Source: Brucepastera parasyntrophica
GTDB taxonomy: Bacteria; Spirochaetota; Spirochaetia; Treponematales; Treponemataceae
Length of the DNA: 64,000 bases
NCBI RefSeq assembly: GCF_022376835.1
Contig: NZ_CP084606.1
Location: forward strand, 1,296,501 to 1,360,500
Direction: 5' to 3'
Part shown: positions 46,607-56,135 of the stretch, one piece after another
How the letters are laid out: each line of letters starts with the position of its first letter
Numbering within the stretch: the stretch's first letter is position 1
Made by a program: the position numbers and the translations under genes
Notes under the pieces: generated by a model
What the model saw: the letters and a program-made list of their open reading frames with translations, nothing else
Databases searched by the model: none
Told to the model about the DNA's origin: nothing

Positions 46607-47697
46607 GTCGCGTATACAATTTTTCAGCAGGGCCTTCCATGCTGCCGCTGGAAGTGCTTGAAAAAGCAGCCTCGGAAATGACCGATTACAACGGCACCGG
46701 ACAGTCCGTTATGGAAATGAGCCACCGCTCAAAAGCGTTCAAGCCCATCATGGAAAAAACCGAGGCCCTGGTCCGGGAACTGATGAATGTACCGGAAAAT
46801 TACAAGGTTCTTTTTTTACAGGGCGGTGCGAGTCTGCAGTTTGCCATGGTTCCTCTTAACCTTAAAAAGAATGGAAAGGCCGCGTATGTCAACACCGGCG
46901 TCTGGGCGGAAAAGGCCATCAAGGAAGCAGGAAAATGGATGGAAGTAGATGTTATTGCTTCTTCAAAGGACTCAAATTACCGCATGATTCCGGACGTCGG
47001 CACCATTTCGGGAGATTATGACTATGCGCATATTACGCTCAATAATACAATCATGGGAACAAAATGGGCAAAAATCCCCGAGACAGGTTCAATTCCGCTT
47101 GTCGCCGATATTTCTTCCTGCGTTCTTTCGGAACCTCTGGATGTTTCAAAATTCGGAATCCTCTATGCGGGAGCGCAGAAAAATCTGGCGCCGGCAGGAG
47201 TTACGCTGGTTATTATCCGGGAAGACCTGATTACCGATACACCGGTAGAAAATACACCCGCAATGCTCCGCTATGACACTCATGTAAAAGAAGGTTCCAT
47301 GTATAACACACCGCCCTGTTACACCATCTATGTAATGGGACTTGTACTCGAATGGATACAGAAAAACGGCGGTGCCGAGGGTATGGCAAAGCGGAATACC
47401 GAAAAAGCTTCGATGCTGTATGACTATCTCGATGCTTCTCCCTATTATGCCGCGACCGCGGAAAATGGCAGCCGGTCACTGATGAATATACCGTTTGTAA
47501 CAAAAGAAACCGACCCTGAAAAAGCCGATGTGATCAATAAAAAATTCGTCGCCGAAGCGGAAAAAGCGGGGCTGGTCAATCTGGCCGGACACCGGCTGGT
47601 CGGCGGAATGAGGGCATCAATTTACAACGCGATGCCTCTTGAAGGCGTAAAGGCGCTTATCGCTTTTATGGAAAAATTTGCGAAGGAAAACGCCTGA
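46603..47697 (+). CDS. serC: Phosphoserine aminotransferase SerC
   Basis: This 364-residue PLP enzyme converts 3-phosphohydroxypyruvate and glutamate to phosphoserine and 2-oxoglutarate. Marks are VYNFSAGPSMLPLEVLEKA, MEMSHRSKAF, LFLQGGASLQFAMVPLN, the PLP Lys in YAGAQKNLAPAG, and GGMRASIYNAMPLEGV at the end. It is cytosolic. Translation is coupled to rex; serA follows after composite repeat 5. Confidence 0.96.
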   Translation: MSRVYNFSAGPSMLPLEVLEKAASEMTDYNGTGQSVMEMSHRSKAFKPIMEKTEALVRELMNVPENYKVLFLQGGASLQFAMVPLNLKKNGKAAYVNTGVWAEKAIKEAGKWMEVDVIASSKDSNYRMIPDVGTISGDYDYAHITLNNTIMGTKWAKIPETGSIPLVADISSCVLSEPLDVSKFGILYAGAQKNLAPAGVTLVIIREDLITDTPVENTPAMLRYDTHVKEGSMYNTPPCYTIYVMGLVLEWIQKNGGAEGMAKRNTEKASMLYDYLDASPYYAATAENGSRSLMNIPFVTKETDPEKADVINKKFVAEAEKAGLVNLAGHRLVGGMRASIYNAMPLEGVKALIAFMEKFAKENA

Positions 47698-47739
47698 TAT
47701 TCTGAAGAATTTCAGACCGATACCATGCAAGGAGATTTT

Positions 47740-47838
47740 ATAGTCAAATAATCCGTATTATTTGACTATTTCCGATCGTAAGTGTTTCTGATGTGATGAA
47801 TTAACCAATTCTTTGCATCAGAAACTTAAGCTAAAGGA
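47740..47838 (+). repeat. Composite element, copy 5 (between serC and serA)
   Basis: This is the most complete copy. Palindrome 1 is ATAGTCAAATAAT/ATTATTTGACTAT (47740-47769), the linker TTCCGATCGTAAGT, hairpin 2 at 47784-47825 and the tail TTAAGCTAAAGGAGTATA. Hairpin 2 has two positions that pair only as G-U and only in the sense strand. AAAGGAG is the ribosome site of serA, whose ATG lies eight bases further on. Confidence 0.9.
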
Positions 47839-47846
47839 GTATAGCT

Positions 47847-49058
47847 ATGTTTAAAATACAGACCCTTAATAAAATCGCCCCGGAAGGGCTTGCCCTTTTT
47901 CCGCGGGACAGCTATGAAATCGCAAGTGAAATCCTGAACCCGGACGCGGTACTGGTCCGCTCGGCGGAAATGCATGAAACGGACATCCCCATGAGCGTTA
48001 AGGCTATTGCCCGGGCAGGGGCCGGCGTGAATAATATTCCGGTCCCGAAATGCACTGAAAAGGGCATTGTTGTGTTCAATACGCCGGGAGCCAATGCGAA
48101 TGCGGTAAAAGAACTGGTCCTCGCAGCCCTTCTTTTCTCAAGCCGGCCGGTAACCAAGGCCGCGGAATGGGTAAAAACCCTGATCGGCAAGGGGGATGAA
48201 ATTCCGGCGCTTGCCGAAAAAGGAAAAAGCCAGTTCGTCGGGCCGGAAATCAAGGGGAAAACACTCGGCGTTATCGGACTTGGCGCAATCGGCGCCATGG
48301 TAGCGAACGACGCGCTGGCATTGGGCATGGATGTTATCGGATATGATCCTTTTATTTCCGTTGACGGGGCCTGGTCTCTTTCCTGCAATGTGCACAAGGC
48401 GGAAACCCTGGACGCCCTTCTTGCAAAAACCGACTATATTACCATCCACATCCCCCAGACAAATGAAACAAAGGGATTCATAAATGCCGAAAAACTCCGC
48501 TTAATGAAAAAGGGCGTGAGGATACTCAATTTTGCCCGCGGCGGACTGGTCAATAACGCCGATATGATTGCGGCCATTAACGAAGGCCAGGTAGCCTGCT
48601 ATGTTACCGATTTTGCCGATGAGGAGCTCCTCAAAACCGAAAATGTTATCTGCCTGCCCCATCTGGGCGCATCAACTCCGGAAGCCGAGGACAACTGCGC
48701 ATTTATGGCGGTCCGCCAGCTCATGGACTTTCTTGAAAACGGAAATATAACCAATTCGGTCAATTTTCCCAAATGCAGAATCGACGGCCCCATTCCCCAG
48801 GACGGAGTGCGTTTGTGCATTGCAAATAAAAATGTTCCGAACATGATAGGGCAGATCACCAGTATCCTTGCAAATGCCAAGCTCAATATTTCCTCAATGA
48901 CTAACCAGAATAAGGCTGATGTTGCCTACAATCTTATCGATGTGGAAGATAAACTGGGTCCCGAAGTTATTGAAAATCTGATAAATATTGACGGTGTTAT
49001 TGCCGTGCGTGAAATTCCGGGAAGAAAACACACTATTCCGGTAACCGAAGAAGACTAA
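47847..49058 (+). CDS. serA: D-3-phosphoglycerate dehydrogenase SerA
   Basis: This 403-residue NAD-dependent enzyme is the first step of serine synthesis. Motifs are ARAGAGVNNI, FNTPGANANAVKELV, Rossmann GVIGLGAIGAMVAND, NFARGGLVNN, and catalytic His in CLPHLGASTPEAEDNC. A C-terminal ACT domain (NKNVPNMIGQITSILANAKLNI) suggests feedback by serine. The short form lacks the extra domain of mycobacterial SerA. It belongs to the rex-serC unit by position, so NAD redox state should govern it. Confidence 0.95.
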   Translation: MFKIQTLNKIAPEGLALFPRDSYEIASEILNPDAVLVRSAEMHETDIPMSVKAIARAGAGVNNIPVPKCTEKGIVVFNTPGANANAVKELVLAALLFSSRPVTKAAEWVKTLIGKGDEIPALAEKGKSQFVGPEIKGKTLGVIGLGAIGAMVANDALALGMDVIGYDPFISVDGAWSLSCNVHKAETLDALLAKTDYITIHIPQTNETKGFINAEKLRLMKKGVRILNFARGGLVNNADMIAAINEGQVACYVTDFADEELLKTENVICLPHLGASTPEAEDNCAFMAVRQLMDFLENGNITNSVNFPKCRIDGPIPQDGVRLCIANKNVPNMIGQITSILANAKLNISSMTNQNKADVAYNLIDVEDKLGPEVIENLINIDGVIAVREIPGRKHTIPVTEED

Positions 49059-49085
49059 AATATTCCGACAGACGGATAATTTGGC

Positions 49086-49140
49086 AAAAGGCAAAATTCT
49101 TACTATATTATATAATAGTTACTGAATTTTGCCTTTTTTT
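49086..49140 (+). terminator. Terminator after serA
   Basis: AAAAGGCAAAATTC pairs with GAATTTTGCCTTTT, with an AT-rich loop of 24 bases, followed by T's. Confidence 0.85.
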
Positions 49141-49162
49141 ATAAAGTTTTACGAATAACTGC

Positions 49163-49191
49163 TTGATTAAGTTCTCCGCTATTAGTATAGT
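49163..49191 (+). promoter_or_regulatory. Promoter of the lytic transglycosylase gene
   Basis: TTGATT (49163-49168), a 17-base spacer and TATAGT (49186-49191), 51 bases before the ATG. Confidence 0.7.
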
Positions 49192-49241
49192 TTAATGCAA
49201 GAAGAAAGAAAAATCTTGAAAATGATGGAGTATTTCGCATT

Positions 49242-49994
49242 ATGGAACAGAAAAGCACAATTTACACGGTTTACCCGAAAAAGGTTCTCCTTGCTGTCTT
49301 TATTTTTGGCGTAATAATTCTTGCAGGGAAATCCATTTATTCTCAGTTCAATATAATCGCTGTAGCTTTTTCCGCAGAAACAGAAGCGGAGCCTCAGCTG
49401 GCTTCAGCGGTTGAACCGGAATTGTTCCGGCAGAAAACAATGACCGCACGAAAACAGATTGACCGGGGTCTGGCTCTGTACCGGGCGGAAGTTTCCCGCG
49501 AAGATGTCGTAAACTTCTATAATCAGATTACCGGCGACGAGAGCATAACCCGCATTATTCTGGACAATGCCAGCAAAAACAATATTGCGCCTCCCCTTGC
49601 CTTCGCGCTTGCATGGGAAGAGAGCAGATTCCAGATTATGGCTGTTAATAAAAACGCGTCGTCCGTAGACAGGGGCCTTTTCCAGCTTAACAATAAGGCT
49701 TTCCCGAAACTGACTGAAACGGATTTTTTCACTCCTGAAACCAATGCCTATTACGGGCTTTCCCATCTGAGATATTGCCTGGACCACTCGGGCAATGAAG
49801 TAACAGCCCTGGCAATGTATAATGCAGGCCCCGGAAAGGTGAGTAATGATAAAACACCGAAACGGACGCTTGATTATGTATCGCGCATATTGAATAACAG
49901 GGATAACCTGACGAGAATGTTCAACCAGGACGTTGTTGTTAAATATGTTATTGCCGATGAAACTGAAACAGTCAGCGCTCTCGCGAGAAGATAG
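49242..49994 (+). CDS. Lytic transglycosylase, SLT domain
   Basis: This 250-residue protein has one N-terminal membrane helix (residues 13-32). After a linker of about 60 residues an SLT fold appears: LAFALAWEESRFQIMAVN with the catalytic Glu, DRGLFQLNNKAF, YYGLSHLRYCL, and ALAMYNAGPGKVSN. It cuts peptidoglycan glycan strands in the periplasm. It is a single-gene unit with clear promoter and terminator. Confidence 0.9.
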   Translation: MEQKSTIYTVYPKKVLLAVFIFGVIILAGKSIYSQFNIIAVAFSAETEAEPQLASAVEPELFRQKTMTARKQIDRGLALYRAEVSREDVVNFYNQITGDESITRIILDNASKNNIAPPLAFALAWEESRFQIMAVNKNASSVDRGLFQLNNKAFPKLTETDFFTPETNAYYGLSHLRYCLDHSGNEVTALAMYNAGPGKVSNDKTPKRTLDYVSRILNNRDNLTRMFNQDVVVKYVIADETETVSALARR

Positions 49995-50044
49995 CTTTTA
50001 AAACCGCGTGCCGGTCAGCACGAAAAACCTTCCTTTACTTTTAT

Positions 50045-50071
50045 AAAACCCCGGAGGTACCGGGGGTTTTA
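50045..50071. terminator. Bidirectional terminator
   Basis: AAAACCCCGG and CCGGGGGTTTT-type arms with a short loop, A's on one side and T's on the other. It serves the transglycosylase and the converging GH5 gene. Confidence 0.75.
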
Positions 50072-50086
50072 TTTTTTGAGCCGCCG

Positions 50087-51984
50087 CTATACGGAAAGGG
50101 GAAAGACTCTTACTCTTAGATGGCTGCCTCGGGTAAGGGTAATGTACAATCTCTGTTTTTCAGGACTTTTTTCCATCACGGCGTCGGCGTCAATTTTTGC
50201 AAGAAGGGATTCCAGTTCTGCTTCCCAACCTTCCGGGTACCAGATCTCCGGGACAAAAATTTCCGTCACACCGGGGACAGCTTCCCATTCGAGAATAAAC
50301 TCTCTTTTTGTCTGATCAAACTGCATTAAGACCGGGATGCCCGCTATTGCCATGGCATAGGGCCTGCAAAAACCCTTTACAGCACGCCCCTCGCCTGTAC
50401 TTGCGGAATAAATTGAGAGATCTTCCTTATTCCAGCCGTCACCGTGTTCATGAGTATTCGATGCGGAATAATTCCATATTGTCGAATGCACCAGGGCCGC
50501 GTCAATCCCGTCATAATAAACGCCGAGCGCCTCTTCCTGCGCCGAATAATCGCCTGTCCGGTATGACTTGCCGTCATCGAGATCAAAAGGCACTCCGAAT
50601 TCACCAATGAATGAAGCTACGCCCTTTGAGCGGGGCCTGTCCGCAATTTCGGCAATCTGCTTCTTGATATTCTCCTTTGTCGCCCCTTTTCCGATCACGG
50701 GAGACCGGTTCAGCGAATCGGCGGTTATCACCGGACGCCATTTTTTCAGGAGCAGGGTCGGCCCGTCGTACCAGTGCACGGCATCGACAATACTGAAAGG
50801 GTTGCCGTCAGGGCCGGTTCGTTCATCAGGATGCCATATAACACATTCAGACATTGGAACGCTTTCCGTAAAAAATATATAATGTTTATGTTTTTTTGAA
50901 ACGGTTTCCATAAATTTTTTCTGGAACGGTTTAAGGAAGTATTCACAGAAATCAGCCGGGCGGACGCCTACAGTATCGCTTTGGGACGGAATTGTCGCAA
51001 AGAAATCCTTTTTTTTGAGTACAGGAACATCATTCTCGACAGTCCAGACTCCTGCTTCCCTCCACGGACAGGTATAGCCCTTGCGGAAAACGGATATCCC
51101 CGAAGGATTCAGTTTTTCCTTCCCAGGCTTCTTTATTTTTCCGGCCAGCGTATACCGCACAATATCCTGGGGAAACCCCGAGGCGGATGCCATTGCCTGA
51201 AAGGCAGTGGGGACAGCTCCGGAAACCGCGTTTACGGCATAATGTTTGTTCAGATCCTTCAGGCCGATAAAGCCATAATGAGGTTCATTAAAGGTGCCGA
51301 AACCGACAACGGCAGAACAATCCTTGAGCCGGCGTGCAGTATGCTTCATCGCTTCAATAAAATGATCCTGCAGCCAGTCCTGGATCGGCGTCCCGTCAAT
51401 ATAGCGCGAGGGAGCGAAAATATTCCCACCGAAAAAGAGTGTATTCATTGTCGCGGCCGCATAGCGCAGATAATTGAGCGACCAGCTCATCTGGGCATAG
51501 TTTTCTCCCTCGGACTCCATGGTAAAGGCGGCGCCCGCCTCGGTAATGCTGTCGAGGTCAAAACCCGCGGCCTCAAGTGTCCAGCCCGGCGCGCCGTCGC
51601 CGCCTGTCCAGCGGCTCCACACATCCTGATGGGGATCAATAAAAACGGATATTCCGTACGCTTCAGCTTTTTGAGAATAGACCGGAGATAGGCAAGATAG
51701 TCTTCATCATAATATCCGGGGCCGGCATGTTCCACGGCCTCCCAGGTGATAACCATCCGCAAAAAAGTAAAGCCCCATCCGGCAAGCCGCGCAAAATGTA
51801 TGTCGGCTTCCTCCTCGGGGAAAGGCCGTCCGCAGAAGGAAACGTCATACTTCAGCGGATTGCCCTCCGGGGAAAAGGGAATTTTACTGTCCCCGCCAAG
51901 ATTGCAGCCGCGCAGAATTACAGCTCTGCCGTCCCGATCTTTTATGTGGATACCATCGACCAGATATTTCGGTTCAGTTTTCAT
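50087..51984 (-). CDS. GH5-family glycosidase (cellulase/endoglycoceramidase-like), frameshifted
   Basis: The start is ATG 51984 with GAGGTG six bases away. The first frame gives YLVDGIHIKDRDGRAVILRGCNLGG and GFTFLRMVITWEAVEH. Near 51660 it must step one frame back to read VFIDPHQDVWSRWTGGDGAP, FGTFNEPHYGF (acid Glu), ESVPMSE, GEFGVPFD (nucleophile Glu) and the beta-sandwich end. The DPHQDVWSR and GGDGAPGWTLEA strings are characteristic of the endoglycoceramidase/glucosylceramidase-like branch of GH5. There is no signal peptide, so it may act on imported glycosides. About 633 residues. Confidence 0.85.
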
Positions 51985-52084
51985 TTGCACACCTCTTTAC
52001 CGGGTTATACCCGGGATGCCCGAAGCTCTTCACCGGAGGCAGCCCCTTGCTTAACAATCGGCTGCCGGAACCAAATATTTGAGG

Positions 52085-52196
52085 CGATTTCAAAATGTCA
52101 GATTTTGAAATCGTTTCTCTATATGTAGTGCAGAAAGCGTGTTCAACACGCTTTCCAGAGTGCCAATTTCAAAACTAAGCAAGTTCTGAAATTGGC
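52085..52196 (-). repeat. Three hairpins in a row in the GH5 leader
   Basis: The stems are CGATTTCAAAAT/ATTTTGAAATCG (52085-52113), GAAAGCGTGTT/AACACGCTTTC (52133-52155) and GCCAATTTCAAAACT with AGTTCTGAAATTGGC (52162-52196, one mismatch). The first and third share an ATTTCA core, also seen in an inverted repeat at 26548-26583. They lie 100-210 bases before the GH5 start on the minus strand. Confidence 0.7.
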
Positions 52197-52226
52197 TCAT
52201 TTACTTATTTCATCCGCCGCCGGCAC

Positions 52227-52252
52227 GAAAAAAGACCCCTTACAGCGGGGCC
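52227..52252 (-). terminator. Terminator after the EIIA gene
   Basis: On the minus strand GGCCCCGCTGTAAGGGGTC is followed by TTTTTT (GCCCC-type arm with GGGG). It separates the EIIA gene from the GH5 gene. Confidence 0.75.
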
Positions 52253-52350
52253 TTCTCTCTGCAGGCAGCAGAATGACAATACATTACAGTATAACGTTCA
52301 AAACGTTACATATAAAAGCGGTAAAACACATTACATGTCCCCGGGTACAG

Positions 52351-52797
52351 CTACTCAGTTAAAATTCTGATAACCTCAGCCTTATCATTAGACTTGAGAA
52401 TTTCCTGCCGTTTTTCAGCACTCTTGAAAAGCAGACTTACTTCCGCAAGGAACTGCAGGTGAGGGCCTGTTTTATCGACAGGAGAAAGCGTCATAATGAA
52501 AATACGGCATGGCTCCTGATCAAGGGAGTCAAAATCGACCGGATTATCGGAAATACCCATACAGGCGACAAGATCATCAACGGAATCGGTCTTTCCATGG
52601 GGAATGGCAATACCATGCTTCATTCCTGTAGACATTTTCCGTTCACGGTCAAGAACACAGGCCCGTGCGGCTTCCTTGTCTTTCACCTTCCCTGCCCGAA
52701 CAAGAATATCAAGCAGTTCATCAATAATTTCCTCTTTTGTTGTACCCTTCAGGTGTAAATCCACAATGTCCGGCGTCAAAACAGTTTTCAAGTTCAT
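52351..52797 (-). CDS. PTS EIIA, fructose/nitrogen type (PtsN-like)
   Basis: This 148-residue EIIA-2 fold protein has active His67 in HGIAIPHGKTD, and ERKMSTGMKHG and LSPVDKTGPHLQFLAEVSLLF as in PtsN/FruA EIIA. With no EIIB/EIIC gene near, a regulatory role like PtsN is more likely than sugar transport. Composite repeat 6 lies about 130 bases upstream. The ATG is 52797. Confidence 0.9.
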   Translation of the reverse strand: MNLKTVLTPDIVDLHLKGTTKEEIIDELLDILVRAGKVKDKEAARACVLDRERKMSTGMKHGIAIPHGKTDSVDDLVACMGISDNPVDFDSLDQEPCRIFIMTLSPVDKTGPHLQFLAEVSLLFKSAEKRQEILKSNDKAEVIRILTE

Positions 52798-52926
52798 AGA
52801 ATCAGTGTACGGTTCTTCATTGGAAAAGTCAAGGTTTTTATTGCGGCATTTTTGAAAATGTCGGGAATTCAGGTTTTCAGGATTCGGGAGGGTTTTTCTG
52901 GTATATTGCGGCTGAAAATCAGATTG

Positions 52927-53031
52927 TATACACCTTTTATTTAAGTTTCTGATGTAAAGAACTAACCAATTCTTTTCATCAGAAATACTTACAACCGGAA
53001 ACAGTCAAATAATATGAGATTATTTGACTGT
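52927..53031 (-). repeat. Composite element, copy 6 (minus strand)
   Basis: Read on the minus strand: palindrome 1 CAGTCAAATAAT/ATTATTTGACTG, linker TTTCCGGTTGTAAGT, hairpin 2 (52945-52986) and tail TTAAATAAAAGGTGTATA. The first arm contains the stop codon of the MinD-like gene (GTC AAA TAA). It lies between that gene and the EIIA gene; the tail is about 130 bases from the EIIA ATG. Confidence 0.85.
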
Positions 53032-54156
53032 ATATCCCTGCTGGATAGCCTTAAGCAGCCTGTTTTTCAGCATGGTGTTTTCTTTTTTCAGGGTATTGAT
53101 TTCAAATTGCTGTGATTTAACTGTTTCCGCAAGATCGCCCATTGTCAGGGCCCCGCTGCCTATCAATTCTTCTATGTAATTCATCCGGGATTCATAATCA
53201 ATTGAAGCTTCCATCTCGGCTGACTGAAAACTTTCATCAACAAAGGCGGTAAAGTCACCGAATGTTTCCGTTTCGGACTGGAGGATTTTATCGGCAATAC
53301 GGTAAATTGCCTGGGATAATAGAGACTGGGCTTATATATTATTATCGGAAGGCGCGATGACAGGGCCGTATCCTGAAGGGAATCACGGTAAATGACCCCC
53401 AAATGTTCAAGGTCAATGTTCAGATATTCCCGGCACGACCGTCTGATTTTAAGGGCCTTGTCCGCGTCTTTTGGGTCCTCGATCATATTCATCACAAGCC
53501 TGGGATGAAAACGGGACAGCTGTTCCCGGAATTTCGCGGCGTTTTCAGGATCAATACGGGCGATTTCTTCCGTAATTTTCGGGATGTACATCCGCTGCAG
53601 GGAAGATCCCTGGGATTTCATTGTCTCCAGGAATTTATACGCCGGACTGTCTTTTTTAAAACACCCGTACATCAGACGGAAAACAGCGTTTTTCAGAAAG
53701 AGATAGGCGTTAAGCGTAGCTGTTACCGAGGGCGCCGTGACTACAATACCCTGAGGCGACATGAGAAAAAAATCAAGGATGCTGAGATGGGTCCCGGCCC
53801 CGAGATCGAGAAGCAGGTAATCTGCATCGGCGGCCAGGAGGTTTTTGTAAGCGATTTTTTCTGGGGGCCCTCAGAGAAGTAAGGCCGGGAATTTCAGAAT
53901 CTCCGGGAATAAAAGACACATTCGGATAGGGCGTTTCCAGGATAATACTGCTGAACGGGGTAGTCTTTGTTAAAAAAGTCCCGATCCCGACGCCGGGTGA
54001 CTGAACACCGAGAACCAGGTGCAAATTTGATGCGCCAAGATCAAGGTCCGCAAGCAGGACCTTTTTTCCCGACTGGCCGAGAGCAATTGCAAGGTTTGCG
54101 GAAAGAAGGCTTTTGCCGACACCGCCCTTTCCGCTTGCTATAGGTATTATTTGCAT
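53020..54156 (-). CDS. MinD/ParA/FlhG-type ATPase, frameshifted twice
   Basis: From ATG 54156: IPIASGKGGVGKSLLSANLAIAL (deviant Walker A), VLLADLDLGASNLHLVLG. The first break is at G5 (53863-53867), where one base too many seems present. Then follow AADADYLLLDLGAGTHLSILDFFL and VVTAPSVTATLNAYLFLKNA. A second break near 53325 needs one base added, giving a tail with AIYRIADKILQSETE, MEASIDYESRMNYIEELIG and a coiled coil (VKSQQFEINTLKKENTMLKNRL). About 375 residues. It may place flagella or chemoreceptors, as FlhG-type proteins do; this is inferred. Confidence 0.78.
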
Positions 54157-54530
54157 AATGTTCGATTTCTCCCCAGACAAAACGCTGCAATTATTATATC
54201 GGCAACTGTGATAAAAATTGCAATCAAGAGAACGGAAATTTGATCAAATTCTTCATATATTAATGAAAAATTCCGGATAATAAAAAGAAGGAGAAAAGGT
54301 ATTCCAATAATTTTTATCAGGCTTATAAGAGGCAGCCATGTTTTAAACTGGTCCTCACTAAAGATGAGCATAAAAAAAAGGACCGGGGTTATGACTAAAA
54401 GAGGCGCGGCGGCATATACCGCAAGGGATGAAGAAATTTCAAGCGCAATTCCCTGCCTCAGCAATAAAAACAGTCTTAAGAGTTCATATAGTAGAAGAAA
54501 AAAGGGATAAAAAACTGTTTTTGTTTCCAT
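54147..54530 (-). CDS. Small integral membrane protein, unknown
   Basis: This 127-residue protein has four predicted membrane helices (FFLLLYELLRLFLLL; LAVYAAAPLLVITPVLFFMLIF; LISLIKIIGIPFLLLFII; VLLIAIFITVADIIIAAF). It overlaps the start of the MinD-like gene by ten bases, so the two are one transcript. No family was recognised; a link with the ATPase is suggested only by position. Confidence 0.65.
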   Translation of the reverse strand: METKTVFYPFFLLLYELLRLFLLLRQGIALEISSSLAVYAAAPLLVITPVLFFMLIFSEDQFKTWLPLISLIKIIGIPFLLLFIIRNFSLIYEEFDQISVLLIAIFITVADIIIAAFCLGRNRTLCK

Positions 54531-54656
54531 AAGTTCTTATAAGTGTACGCAGGATAACCAGTATTGGTCAAGGGTTTTTTATTTCCGGAATTTCCCGGAT
54601 AAAGGTAATTCCCTTCTTCCCTTGACAAAGAATGAAGATATACTGACAATATCAGT

Positions 54657-56129
54657 ATGAAACCCGAAAAAATATGGTTTACGGCAGGTCTTTTTTCCGC
54701 GGTATTGCTCATTTTTGTACTGTTTTCACCTTCTGTTTTTGCCCAGGGAAACACATCCACTGACAAATCCGCAGGCAGATATTTGCAGCTTTTTGAGTAT
54801 GTATTCGCTTTTGTCCAGAATAACTATGTGGACGAGGTTGACCCCCGTATATTATATGAGGGGGCAATGAAGGGAATGCTCGAAGCGCTTGACGATCCCT
54901 ATACTTCATATATTGACCCTTCCAGCCTTATGGGGACAAATCTGAAAGACACGACAACAGGTTCATTTGGGGGAGTCGGGCTTTCAATTACCAAACCAGT
55001 GGTGTCTACATTTGAAAAACCGGCCTATGTTGAAGTGGCGTCTCCCATAGAAGACTCGCCGGGATGGAAGGCCGGGATTCAGCCTGGCGATCTGCTTCTC
55101 GATATAGACGGGACAGATACGGCTGAAATTACAATGGAAGAAGTTCTTGCCATTCTGCGCGGCCCGGTCGGAACCGATGTAACAGTTACAATCAGGCGGG
55201 GGAAATCGCTTGAATTCAAGGCAACTCTTACGCGCGCCCTTATTGAAGTTCCGACAGTCAAGTATGCCATGATGGAAAACGGCATCGGGTATCTCAGAAT
55301 TGTTGAGTTCACACCGCTTACTCCCGCGAGGGTTCAGGATGCGCTTGATTTCTTTGAAAAAGAAGGGTACACAAAACTTCTTATAGATCTCCGCAATAAT
55401 CCGGGCGGGCTGATTACCAGCGTTGTTGATGTGGCCAATAAATTCATTGATTCGGGAGTTATTGTTTCAACACGTTCAAGGATTTCTTTTGAAAACCGGG
55501 AATTCAGGGCCAGACCTGACAGAACAACTTTTGATAAGAATATCCCTATTGTCGTCCTGATAAACAGGGGCGCGGCCAGCGCATCGGAAATACTTGCGGG
55601 CGCGCTGAAGGATTACAAGCTTGCCTATCTTGTGGGAGAAACCAGCTATGGCAAGGGTTCTGTTCAGCAGGTTATCGATTTACTGAACGGCGACGCAATG
55701 AAAATAACCATGGCCCGCTATTATACACCAAGCGGCGCAAATATTGATTCCTCCGGTATTATCCCTGACAGAGAGGTCCTTTTTCCAGAACTGACTGAGG
55801 CGGAAGAAAAAGCCCTCACGGATCTCCTTCAGACTACGGAAATAGCGGATTTTGTTGAGGCAAATCCAGAACTGACAAATTCCCAGGCGGAAGATTTCGC
55901 CCGGAAACTTGCAGCAACATATCCGGTAGAACTCCGGGTCCTTAAACGTCTGGTCATGCAGCAGTTTTACCGTACACATATCAGTCCCCTGTACGATCTT
56001 GAATATGATATACAGCTGAAAGCTGCGGTGGATATTCTGAATACCGAGAATATTCCTGAACTGCTGAAAACCACCTATACGGTTTTTGATATGCAGCAAA
56101 TGTCGGAAAAAGAAGCGGAAGCAAGCTGA
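54657..56129 (+). CDS. ctpA: Carboxy-terminal processing protease (S41, CtpA/Prc)
   Basis: This 490-residue protein has a signal peptide (to VFAQG), an N-terminal helical part (YVFAFVQNNYVDEVDP, GMLEALDDPYTSYID), and a PDZ domain (VGLSITKPV, EDSPGWKAGIQPGDLLLDIDG). The S41 core bears catalytic Ser in NRGAASASEILAGAL and Lys in SYGKGSVQQV. It is periplasmic and trims protein C-termini. It is first in a run with rsmE (6-base gap) and the glycosyltransferase. Confidence 0.94.
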   Translation: MKPEKIWFTAGLFSAVLLIFVLFSPSVFAQGNTSTDKSAGRYLQLFEYVFAFVQNNYVDEVDPRILYEGAMKGMLEALDDPYTSYIDPSSLMGTNLKDTTTGSFGGVGLSITKPVVSTFEKPAYVEVASPIEDSPGWKAGIQPGDLLLDIDGTDTAEITMEEVLAILRGPVGTDVTVTIRRGKSLEFKATLTRALIEVPTVKYAMMENGIGYLRIVEFTPLTPARVQDALDFFEKEGYTKLLIDLRNNPGGLITSVVDVANKFIDSGVIVSTRSRISFENREFRARPDRTTFDKNIPIVVLINRGAASASEILAGALKDYKLAYLVGETSYGKGSVQQVIDLLNGDAMKITMARYYTPSGANIDSSGIIPDREVLFPELTEAEEKALTDLLQTTEIADFVEANPELTNSQAEDFARKLAATYPVELRVLKRLVMQQFYRTHISPLYDLEYDIQLKAAVDILNTENIPELLKTTYTVFDMQQMSEKEAEAS

Positions 56130-56135
56130 CCGGAA

